This document shows positions 1-6,163 of a DNA stretch of 27,123 bases, piece by piece (the first letter of the stretch is position 1; each line of letters opens with the position of its first letter). This stretch comes from Bacteroidia bacterium (GTDB taxonomy: Bacteria; Bacteroidota; Bacteroidia; Bacteroidales; Azobacteroidaceae). Made by a program: the position numbers and the translations under genes. The notes below the pieces were generated by a model, which was given only the letters and a program-made list of their open reading frames with translations, had not been told where the DNA came from and searched no databases. The stretch covers positions 1 to 27,123 of the forward strand of contig BNXB01000014.1 of NCBI GenBank assembly GCA_025999255.1. Reading direction: 5' to 3'.

Positions 1-2
1 TT

Positions 3-509
3 CAAAATATTTTTTCCATTACTGATATACAGTTGCTTTATTCATGGTCGCAATTTCTTCATCGAAACCAAGATTTCAAAGAAATGAATAATGTTGGTAA
101 TCGACAATACAGTTGTGCATTGAGTAAGTATATTCAGTTTGTAGAAACACTTGTTGATGAAAATACTGAAAGTGCGGTACTAAAGAATGAAGGGAAAAGA
201 AAGTCACATATTCTTCGTGTTACTTATCCCAATGGTCGTATAGTGGAAGAAAGAATGGTTTATAAAACATTAATGGATGTAATATCCACTGCCGGAGCAG
301 CAAGAGTAAAATCTTTAGGAATAATGTTGAATGGAACAAACTTAGTTTCCGACACCATTATTCCACGTTATGAGATATCACAGAAACCAATAGGAGACGA
401 ACTGTTTGTTATGACTTGTTCTGATACGGCTACAAAAAAGTCTATAATACAACAAATCTCAAATGCTTTTAATATGGGATTAAAAATAGAGGAAATTTCT
501 ATCATCTAA
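3..509 (+). CDS. C-terminal fragment of an unknown AT-rich gene (5' end outside window)
   Basis: The reading frame is open to the left edge, so this is the 3' part of a longer gene; the TTG at 33 is only the first possible start codon inside the window. About 168 residues are visible. Two blocks can be seen: a segment with YSWSQFLHRNQDF and NRQYSCALSKYIQFVE, and a C-terminal block of about 95 residues beginning LRVTYPNGRIVEE and ending GLKIEEISII, which looks like a small mixed alpha/beta domain. I do not recognise a named family and give no function. It is AT-rich like the cargo at 17-24 kb and unlike the tra genes. It converges with the relaxase gene and stops 20 bp from the relaxase stop, in the place where a mobC-type coupling-protein gene would be expected. 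Confidence 0.6.
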   Translation, partial: QNIFSITDIQLLYSWSQFLHRNQDFKEMNNVGNRQYSCALSKYIQFVETLVDENTESAVLKNEGKRKSHILRVTYPNGRIVEERMVYKTLMDVISTAGAARVKSLGIMLNGTNLVSDTIIPRYEISQKPIGDELFVMTCSDTATKKSIIQQISNAFNMGLKIEEISII

Positions 510-528
510 AGATTTTATAGAGAGTATT

Positions 529-1818
529 TTACATCTGCCTCCCATACCTCCGTTTTTTCTTCTTCTTTCGCAAGGGCATAGGCTGGTTATCATCATGCTG
601 CCCCGGCTCCGGTGTCAGTACCGATAGCAAAGTTCCGACGGGCGAATTATCCCCCGAATATCCTTTAGCCGATTGCGGTTGTTTTTCTTCATGGGCGGTT
701 TGCATCGCCGGATGCGGATTCTCACGAACGGGTGTCGGCGTAACCGATTGCAGATCCTCACGGTGTTCTTGTGGCTGTGAAAAATCTACGAACCGTGCGG
801 AAAGCGCATTGGCTGAAAACTCCTTACCCAACGCGGAGCCATTCAATACCGTGCGGCTGTTATGGTCGATAAACGTTACCCCGAACAAACGTCCTCCATT
901 ACCGTAGCGCAATAGCACGTCAATACCTTTCTTCTGCAAGTTCGCTCGAAACTCGCTTCCTGTGCGGGCTTTCGTCATGGACACAGAAACGATAGCGCGG
1001 GTATCAGCAACAATTCCCTTTGCTTTGATTTCCTCGCCTGATTTTTTCATCGTTTGCTCCAATGCCTCGATACCATATTGCTTGCCGAACAGGGAAGATT
1101 TCAGCGGTTTGCCTACACGGTTACCATCGGCGTCCAACGCCGAATACACCAATCCCGTGTATTGGTGTCCCTGATTATTCCCCTCGACTTTCTCTACTCC
1201 TATATTATATAAGGAAAGTAACGCCCGGTACTCGCCGAGCGATTGAAATTTATACATGCTCGTCAAAGGCTTGATAGCATTGGCGACTTGCTTTTTCAGG
1301 TCGCTGCGCGAAGCATCTACCGGAGAAAGCTGCCACGTCTCGCCCTGCTTCCTGTCTTTTGGGTGCAGGCCATATTTCTTTTCAAGGTCATCGGTAATCT
1401 TCCGGCTCCGTTCAAAATCCTTTTTGTCGCTGATTAATGAGCCGTCGCTGCGGACACGGGTAGAAACAATGTGCAAATGCTGGCGGTCTATGTCCTCGTG
1501 TTTGAATATCATGTAGGGCTGGCCACCGAAACCCAGCTTCTCCATATACTCCCGTCCGATGTCGGCTAATTGCTCATCGGTCAGCTTATCCTCCGGGTGC
1601 GGATTCAGGGAAATATGGATAATTCCGCGCGTAGTTGTTACCTGCGGGGGCATAGCCCGTTCAAAATCCCGCATACATTCCCCTACGGAAAACTGCCCGT
1701 CGGCAGGAACAAAGACACGGTTTGTTTCCAGAATCTTACCCAAACCCGCATCAATTTTCTCCTGATTGTAGGCCAACGCGCCGTACAAATTATTCCCTAT
1801 ATGTATATCCGCAACCAT
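529..1818 (-). CDS. mobB: Relaxase / mobilization nuclease (MobB-type)
   Basis: This 429-residue protein is the DNA-nicking relaxase that would cut at oriT and lead the single strand into the recipient. Residues 107-118 read HEDIDRQHLHIV, the three-histidine metal motif (H107, H114, H116) of relaxase/mobilization nucleases. Tyrosines at 12 and 17 in the N-terminal NNLYGALAYNQ segment are candidates for the catalytic nucleophile. The tail is lysine/arginine-rich (RKKKKKRRYGRQM), as is common for this group, so the C-terminus looks intact. The start codon lies about 10 bp after the mobA stop, so the two are probably co-transcribed leftward from the oriT region. Bacteroides elements usually have a VirD4-like coupling protein gene next; here none follows. 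The family is sure; the symbol follows Bacteroides usage. Confidence 0.93.
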   Translation of the reverse strand: MVADIHIGNNLYGALAYNQEKIDAGLGKILETNRVFVPADGQFSVGECMRDFERAMPPQVTTTRGIIHISLNPHPEDKLTDEQLADIGREYMEKLGFGGQPYMIFKHEDIDRQHLHIVSTRVRSDGSLISDKKDFERSRKITDDLEKKYGLHPKDRKQGETWQLSPVDASRSDLKKQVANAIKPLTSMYKFQSLGEYRALLSLYNIGVEKVEGNNQGHQYTGLVYSALDADGNRVGKPLKSSLFGKQYGIEALEQTMKKSGEEIKAKGIVADTRAIVSVSMTKARTGSEFRANLQKKGIDVLLRYGNGGRLFGVTFIDHNSRTVLNGSALGKEFSANALSARFVDFSQPQEHREDLQSVTPTPVRENPHPAMQTAHEEKQPQSAKGYSGDNSPVGTLLSVLTPEPGQHDDNQPMPLRKKKKKRRYGRQM

Positions 1819-1828
1819 GTTTTCTACG

Positions 1829-2287
1829 CTATTCAGGCAAATATTCTTTCTTGAATTGCTCGCACAACCGCAACACTTCCCGCCCGATTTTCGACAATTC
1901 TATCGTTTCCTGCTCCAATTTATAGAGCATCGCTAACGCTTTTTTCTCGCCGAAAGTGGTGTGAAGCTGCTTCACCACCTGATTGTAATTCACGCCGATG
2001 GAACGGATTTGCCCGTACAAAGCAGAGAGTTTCATCACAAAATCGAGAGCCGAACTGTCGGTTTTTATCACGCGCAACGCTTCGCCAAAAATACGGGCAA
2101 GGATAAAACGCGCCTTTGAGCGGATGCCCGACTGCTCGTACATGGTGAGGAACTCGGCGAACTGCGCATCGGAAAAACGCACCATTACGCAGTTTCCTGC
2201 CGGGTCACTCTTGGGCGGTCGTCCGCCTTTTCCCCGTTTACGGGGTTCTTTACTTTCATTCATAACACGGATTTTAAAGTGGTTCAT
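1829..2287 (-). CDS. mobA: Mobilization accessory protein MobA (relaxosome DNA-binding protein)
   Basis: This 152-residue protein has a basic N-terminus (KRGKGGRPPKSDP, about residues 17-29), then VMVRFSDAQFAEFL, which fits a ribbon-helix-helix DNA-binding fold, and a helical C-terminal half with IGVNYNQVVKQLH. That last motif is typical of MobA/MobC-like relaxosome proteins that bind oriT and help the relaxase. It is the first gene of the leftward mob operon and begins next to the hairpin-rich region at 2320-2472. A second ATG at codon 9 (MNESKEPRKRG, starting at 2263) is a plausible alternative start; neither has a strong ribosome site, as is usual in Bacteroidota. Confidence 0.85.
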   Translation of the reverse strand: MNHFKIRVMNESKEPRKRGKGGRPPKSDPAGNCVMVRFSDAQFAEFLTMYEQSGIRSKARFILARIFGEALRVIKTDSSALDFVMKLSALYGQIRSIGVNYNQVVKQLHTTFGEKKALAMLYKLEQETIELSKIGREVLRLCEQFKKEYLPE

Positions 2288-2319
2288 AAATCCGTCACGG
2301 CGGGTGCAGCATCGCCCCT

Positions 2320-2472
2320 AAACTACCGACTTCGGAGGTAGTTTGCCCCCTGCAAGGGCAAGGGTTTTCCGGTTACGGAAAACGTTTCGCGTTACGCGAA
2401 ACATACCTTGCTATTTGCCCAGACGCAAATGAAAATCTGCCCACAGGGGCAGCTTTTGTTCCGGCTTCGCCG
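2320..2472. other. Probable oriT / relaxosome region: run of perfect hairpins
   Basis: Short perfect inverted repeats follow one another closely: AAACTACC/GGTAGTTT (2320-2344), TTGCCC/GGGCAA (2343-2361), TTTTCCG/CGGAAAA with a GTTA loop (2365-2382), GTTTCGCG/CGCGAAAC with a TTA loop (2384-2402), CTGCCC/GGGCAG with an ACAG loop (2437-2452), and CGGC/GCCG (2462-2472). The region lies directly upstream of the mobA-relaxase operon and faces traA, the usual place of oriT in Bacteroides conjugative transposons. I cannot point to the nic site. The structure is directly visible; the oriT role is inferred from position. Confidence 0.6.
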
Positions 2473-2522
2473 AAAGAAAAGTCGGCACGTCAAAGGGCAG
2501 TTTTGGGAGGGATAGCTAAACC

Positions 2523-2714
2523 TTAAAAGGCGACCCCGCACCCGACCGTAACGTTATCGCCGGCAAAGTTACGGGCATATCCAATGCGCTGTGTGTCACT
2601 CATCGACGCCACTCGAAGCCAGAAGCTGCCACCACCCGAAAACATGGTGATTACCTCAAAAAGAAGGCTTTCCTTTGCCGCTGAAAACAATTTTAAAAGA
2701 ACATGTAAACGCAT
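2523..2714 (-). CDS. Doubtful small ORF in the oriT-traA interval
   Basis: This is an open frame of 63 codons on the minus strand, with WLRVASMSDTQRIGYARNF in its second half. I have an uncertain memory of similar short translations beside transfer regions of Bacteroides conjugative transposons. If that is right, the DNA is conserved, but it may be conserved as DNA or RNA rather than as protein. No domain, signal peptide or clear start context is visible. A frame on the opposite strand overlaps it, and at most one of the two can be real. Confidence 0.25.
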   Translation of the reverse strand: MRLHVLLKLFSAAKESLLFEVITMFSGGGSFWLRVASMSDTQRIGYARNFAGDNVTVGCGVAF

Positions 2715-3067
2715 AAAATTTCATGTGTTTCAAACTTTAAAATCGGATAAGAATAAATCAACGAAAATTTCAAAGGGTGTTTATTCCAAAAATCAAAAGG
2801 ATAAAAAGACAGATGAATGAACGGATGAATGAATGAGCGGATAAAAGGGTACGGGATTATCGGATTACAGCGATAATACGGTAATACGATGAAAAATTAA
2901 AATAGCAATAAAAGAATATTTAAATATTTATCCTTTTACTTTTTTATTCAAATAAGACTGTATATCAACGAATAACATTTTGAAAATCCGTAAAAGTAAA
3001 TAAGCGAATAGAGAAACATAAAAATAGAAAGTTAAACAACCGATTGTATAATTAAAACAATGTTCAA
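2715..3067 (+). promoter_or_regulatory. AT-rich leader of the tra operon with direct and inverted repeats
   Basis: No convincing gene lies in these 350 bases. They contain GATGAATGA twice with a 12-bp period (2812-2820 and 2824-2832), an inverted repeat ATTATCG/CGATAAT with an 8-base spacer (2856-2877), GGATTA twice (2854-2859 and 2863-2868), and a very AT-rich stretch to traA. Because the first gene encodes a ParA-like ATPase, the repeats could be operator or centromere-like sites, but no ParB gene is nearby. I did not find a convincing TAnnTTTG promoter in front of traA. The leader ends in AATTAAAACAATG. Confidence 0.4.
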
Positions 3068-3071
3068 ATGA
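3060..3071 (+). other. Three-codon leader minicistron overlapping the traA start
   Basis: ATG TTC AAA TGA is preceded by AATTAAAACA. Its TGA (3069-3071) overlaps the traA ATG (3068-3070) in the arrangement ATGA. This could couple translation of traA to termination on the minicistron, or it could be chance in AT-rich DNA. The same 13-base string AATTAAAACAATG is used as the actual start of traK at 10981-10993, which suggests the upstream ATG can be recognised. Confidence 0.35.
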
Positions 3072-3820
3072 AAACAAATCCTGTTTATGTGGCCTTTGCC
3101 ACGCAAAAAGGGGGAGCAGGCAAAACTACCCTGACTGTACTGGTCGCAAGCTACCTGCATTATGTGAAAGGCTGCAACGTGGCTGTAATCGACTGCGATT
3201 ACCCGCAGCATTCTATTGTCGGGATGCGGGAACGCGACTTGGTTTTAGCTACGGAAGATGAACACTACAAGGGCATGGCCTATGAACAGTTTACCCGGCT
3301 GGGCAAAAAAGCCTGGCCTGTGATCGGCAGCAGCCCGGAGGAAGCCCTTGCCGATGCCGACTACCTTGTCCCACAGGGTAATTATGATTTCATCTTCTTC
3401 GACCTGCCCGGCACGGTCAATAACAAGGGCGTGTTAAGCACCCTGTTGAACATGGACTATATCATAGCCCCCATTGCCGCCGACAGGGTGGTCATGGAAA
3501 GTACGCTGGACTACCTTATCGCCTTGCGTGACCAGGTAAGGGCTGTTGGTAAAACCCATATCAAAGGGACGTACCTGCTGTGGAATATGGTCGATGGCCG
3601 CGAAAAATCGGAACTATACGACGTTTACGAGGCGGTTATCAGGGAATTGGAATTTACGACCCTTCAAACGTTTGTCCCGGACAGCAAGCGTTTCCGCAAG
3701 GAACAAAACACCGGTCACAAAGCCCTGTTCCGTTCTACGCTGTTCCCGGCGGATAAATCGCTGGTGAAAGGTAGCAACATGGACGCGCTTGTCGATGAAC
3801 TGTTGGGAATCTTAAAGTAA
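3068..3820 (+). CDS. traA: TraA, ParA/MinD-like ATPase
   Basis: This 250-residue protein is a deviant-Walker ATPase of the ParA/MinD family. KGGAGKTT at residues 14-21 is the Walker A motif with its signature first lysine, IDCDYPQHS at 41-49 is the Walker A' region (D42, D44), and FIFFDLPGT at 108-116 is the Walker B region. It is the first gene of the transfer operon in Bacteroides conjugative transposons, where the product is called TraA; such proteins usually position DNA or protein complexes in the cell. traB follows after 6 bp. The start is fixed by the conserved N-terminal strand VYVAFATQKGG right after the first ATG. Confidence 0.92.
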   Translation: MKTNPVYVAFATQKGGAGKTTLTVLVASYLHYVKGCNVAVIDCDYPQHSIVGMRERDLVLATEDEHYKGMAYEQFTRLGKKAWPVIGSSPEEALADADYLVPQGNYDFIFFDLPGTVNNKGVLSTLLNMDYIIAPIAADRVVMESTLDYLIALRDQVRAVGKTHIKGTYLLWNMVDGREKSELYDVYEAVIRELEFTTLQTFVPDSKRFRKEQNTGHKALFRSTLFPADKSLVKGSNMDALVDELLGILK

Positions 3821-3826
3821 CAGGTT

Positions 3827-4255
3827 ATGGCAAGGGAAAAAATTGAAGCGGACGAAGTTTCTTTCATCCATCAGGTAGGTAACCGTGAGAGGCCGTTGAA
3901 AGCCTCCATGGAGCAGGCGGAAGCACCTAAAACGGCAATTGCACCCTTACCGGAAGAGCCGGAGGAGGTAAAGGAGCAGGAAGCGCCCCGCGAAGAAACC
4001 AAACGGCGTCGTGGTAAGGCACAGGATTACAAATCCCTTTTTGTAAAAGAGGTTGCCGGGGGTAAGGCGCGTGTAAACAAAGTGGTGTATATCCGCAAGG
4101 AACACCACGACCGCATCCTGAAAGTTGTACAGGTTATCGGCAAAAACGAGGTTTCCCTGTTCAGTTTCCTCGACAATGTGCTGGAGCACCATTTTTCAAC
4201 CTTTCAGGGCGAATTGAGCGAATTGTATGAGAGCAGTATCGACAAAAGTTTTTAA
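3827..4255 (+). CDS. traB: TraB, DUF3408 protein
   Basis: This 142-residue protein belongs to the DUF3408 type found second in Bacteroides transfer operons. The N-terminal half is charged and low in complexity (glutamate/proline-rich to about residue 55, then KRRRGKAQDYKSLF). The C-terminal half carries the family-like segment VVYIRKEHHDRILKVVQVI and SLFSFLDNVLEHHF, which suggests a small DNA-binding or ribbon-helix-helix-like domain. A second protein of the same kind follows (traC), so the pair probably arose by duplication. Its biochemical role is not known to me. The family call is good; the letter B is assigned by gene order. Confidence 0.82.
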   Translation: MAREKIEADEVSFIHQVGNRERPLKASMEQAEAPKTAIAPLPEEPEEVKEQEAPREETKRRRGKAQDYKSLFVKEVAGGKARVNKVVYIRKEHHDRILKVVQVIGKNEVSLFSFLDNVLEHHFSTFQGELSELYESSIDKSF

Positions 4256-4277
4256 TCAACTAATAAAGACAAAGAAA

Positions 4278-4592
4278 ATGAAAAAGATAATAATATTCGG
4301 GCGCGGCAAAAGCTCACAGGGTACGCCGGCCGACAAAACCGTTCCGGCAGTAAAACCGAAGACGGCCTATACCGACAAATTCCTTAAACGCCGGGAACTG
4401 AGAACCCGTCAATGCGTGTATATCAGCCATGACGTACACGGGATTGTCGCCCGCCTGGTACGGTCGTTCACTGACCAGGGCAGGGATATTACCGTTGGCG
4501 GTTATATCGACACGGTGCTGACGGAACACTTCAAAGAGCACCGGCAGGAAATCAACGAACTCTACCGCCAACGCAATGGCGACCTGTTTTAG
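4278..4592 (+). CDS. traC: TraC, second DUF3408-type protein
   Basis: I place the start at the ATG at 4278 (MKKIIIFGRGKSSQ), giving 104 residues. An in-frame upstream start at 4227 would lie inside traB and add 17 residues that look like read-through of the leader. The leader TAATAAAGACAAAGAAA before 4278 is the A-rich type seen before other genes here. The C-terminal half (CVYISHDVHGIVARLVRSF, GGYIDTVLTEHFKEH) parallels traB (VYIRKEHHDRILKVV, FLDNVLEHHF), so the two are paralogues. It sits 22 bp after traB and 3 bp before traD. Molecular role unknown. Confidence 0.8.
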   Translation: MKKIIIFGRGKSSQGTPADKTVPAVKPKTAYTDKFLKRRELRTRQCVYISHDVHGIVARLVRSFTDQGRDITVGGYIDTVLTEHFKEHRQEINELYRQRNGDLF

Positions 4593-4595
4593 TCC

Positions 4596-5342
4596 ATGAT
4601 ACGGATATTCATTACAGCCATCGTGCTGTACCTGATTTTCCTCGCCTGCTACCTCGTGTGGGAACGGTCGGTAAAACGGAAAAGGAACGCAGCGAAACGC
4701 CCGGCGTTCAACCCGTTCAAGTCGCCGCCCAGAGAGGACATCATCGGGAAAAGCGGCTTCGACCTGCGCCACTCGCTGCCACAAGCTACCACGCTGATTA
4801 AAAGCGAAAAACGTGAAGAAAATACGCCTACATTTGCTCCCGGAAACGCAGGTAGGGAAAACCCGGAAACTCCGGCAACGATCCCTCCCTCCGAGTTGGA
4901 CAAGGTTTTTTCTTCGGGCACGACGGATGATTCCGGCGAAATAGATTTAAGTTTCAACGACGAGCCGGAGGGGTCAGCATCCGACGGTTACGAAGACAAC
5001 GTAGATTCCGAAGAAAGCGACGAAGCGGGGGAACCCGCCGGGGCAGGTATGGCGACCGGGGTAAATTTCGACGACTTGTCGGGCATGGTGAAAACGGTGG
5101 AAAATCCAGAAGCCGCCAGTTCCGAACAGCGGGAAGAAGCCGGGCGGGTTCTGGCAGAGGTCAGACAGACCGATATGTTTGAACAGGCCGTATCCGGCCA
5201 GCCGAAAAAGAAAGCCACCGCCGGTAAGCTGATGGATGACTATTTCGCCGCCTACCACCGCCGCAAGCGGGAAGCGAGCGAAACGAATGATGAACCAGGC
5301 GTGAAAGCGCCCAAGGACTTTGATCCGCGGGCATTCGCATAG
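4596..5342 (+). CDS. traD: TraD, membrane-anchored conjugation protein
   Basis: This 248-residue protein has one N-terminal membrane segment (about residues 3-21, IFITAIVLYLIFLACYLVW), then a short basic stretch (KRKRNAAKR), a long acidic and probably disordered middle (about 90-160, rich in E, D, S, G) and a conserved-looking C-terminal part with GKLMDDYFAAYHRRKRE. This matches the protein between the DUF3408 genes and traE in Bacteroides elements. The function is not established; an anchored cytoplasmic adaptor is one reading. The start is 3 bp after the traC stop, so translation is probably coupled. Confidence 0.75.
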   Translation: MIRIFITAIVLYLIFLACYLVWERSVKRKRNAAKRPAFNPFKSPPREDIIGKSGFDLRHSLPQATTLIKSEKREENTPTFAPGNAGRENPETPATIPPSELDKVFSSGTTDDSGEIDLSFNDEPEGSASDGYEDNVDSEESDEAGEPAGAGMATGVNFDDLSGMVKTVENPEAASSEQREEAGRVLAEVRQTDMFEQAVSGQPKKKATAGKLMDDYFAAYHRRKREASETNDEPGVKAPKDFDPRAFA

Positions 5343-5506
5343 TGATTAACAATTAAAACAAAGAGGTATGAAGCAAAGAGATTACGGTTAGCTCACGGAC
5401 GCCAACCACTGAAAAAATTCGAGAAAGTAAAAAAAGCAATTATCCACCGGCGGCGCGTGGGGACTAATCCCGCCCCATGCCCGCCAAATTAAAAAAAAAA
5501 TTAGCA
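5343..5506 (+). promoter_or_regulatory. Leader between traD and traE with mini-ORF and hairpin
   Basis: The 164 bases before traE begin with AATTAAAACA (5351-5360), followed by a 7-codon frame MKQRDYG (5368-5391) with GAGG just before its ATG. A GC-rich segment can form TGGGG/CCCCA (5458-5477), and a run of ten A residues (5491-5500) precedes traE. The mini-ORF may be a leader peptide or the start of a decayed small gene. It could set the level of the abundant pore proteins TraE and TraF relative to traA-D; this is inference. Confidence 0.35.
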
Positions 5507-5806
5507 ATGACAAGGAAAAAGATTCTTATGTCGGCGGTGGCTATCCTTGCCGCTGCCAACGCCTTCGCACAAGGCAACGGTATCGGCGGTATCACCGAAG
5601 CGACCAACATGGTCACCAGTTATTTCGACCCCGGCACAAAACTGATATACGCCATCGGCGCCGTTGTGGGGCTGATCGGCGGTACCAAAGTGTATAACAA
5701 GTTCAGTTCGGGCGACCCCGACACGAGCAAAACCGCCGCGTCGTGGTTCGGAGCGTGTATCTTCCTGATTGTAGCCGCCACCATCCTGCGCTCCTTCTTT
5801 TTATAA
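5507..5806 (+). CDS. traE: TraE, DUF4134 small membrane protein
   Basis: The chosen start is ATG 5507 (MTRKKILMSAVAILAAANAFAQ), giving 99 residues with a typical signal peptide and probable cleavage after AFA at residue 21. The upstream in-frame ATG at 5477 would add MPAKLKKKLA from inside the hairpin region and is less likely. Two further hydrophobic segments (about 43-62 and 78-98) give a small VirB2/VirB3-like inner-membrane protein. DUF4134 proteins are called TraE in Bacteroides conjugative transposons. It is followed after 21 bp by traF. Confidence 0.9.
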   Translation: MTRKKILMSAVAILAAANAFAQGNGIGGITEATNMVTSYFDPGTKLIYAIGAVVGLIGGTKVYNKFSSGDPDTSKTAASWFGACIFLIVAATILRSFFL

Positions 5807-5827
5807 TCACTCCAAACAACTAACAGA

Positions 5828-6163
5828 ATGGAGTATAATATAAATAAAGGAATCGGAAAGAGCGTCGAGTTCAAGGGTTTGAAAAGCCAGTACCTCTTTA
5901 TTTTCGCGGGCGGACTGCTGGCCGTGTTCGTTGTCTTCGTCATTATTTATATGGCGGGTGTCGATCAATGGTTTTGCATCGCTTTCGGCGTGATTGCCGC
6001 CTCCTGTCTGGTATGGTTGACCTTCAACCTGAATGCGAAATACGGGGAACACGGGCTGATGAAACTGCTGGCCAAACGCCAACACCCGCGTTTCCTTATC
6101 AATCGCAAAAACTCGTGCCGCTTCTTCCTGCACCGTAAGAGAAAGGAGGCCGCGTATGCGTAA
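5828..6163 (+). CDS. traF: TraF, DUF4133 membrane protein (VirB3-like position)
   Basis: This 111-residue protein has an N-terminal YNINKGIGKSVEFKGLKSQY segment, two adjacent membrane helices (about residues 22-45 and 47-68) and a basic C-terminal tail. The opening and the double helix are characteristic of DUF4133/TraF of Bacteroides conjugative transposons, the probable VirB3 counterpart that works with the VirB4-like ATPase. The gene overlaps traG by 8 bp, which fits coupled translation of the two partners. Confidence 0.9.
   Translation: MEYNINKGIGKSVEFKGLKSQYLFIFAGGLLAVFVVFVIIYMAGVDQWFCIAFGVIAASCLVWLTFNLNAKYGEHGLMKLLAKRQHPRFLINRKNSCRFFLHRKRKEAAYA

Noticed and set aside
2320..2472. Series of repeats as a CRISPR array
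   Set aside because: Each stem has a different sequence and there are no regular spacers or cas genes.
2584..2820. Plus-strand frame of 78 codons between oriT and traA
   Set aside because: It overlaps the minus-strand small frame and ends in lysine-rich translation of AT-rich DNA; no start context or domain.
4227..4277. Upstream start for traC
   Set aside because: It lies inside the traB coding region and would add residues encoded by leader sequence; ATG 4278 has a normal A-rich leader.
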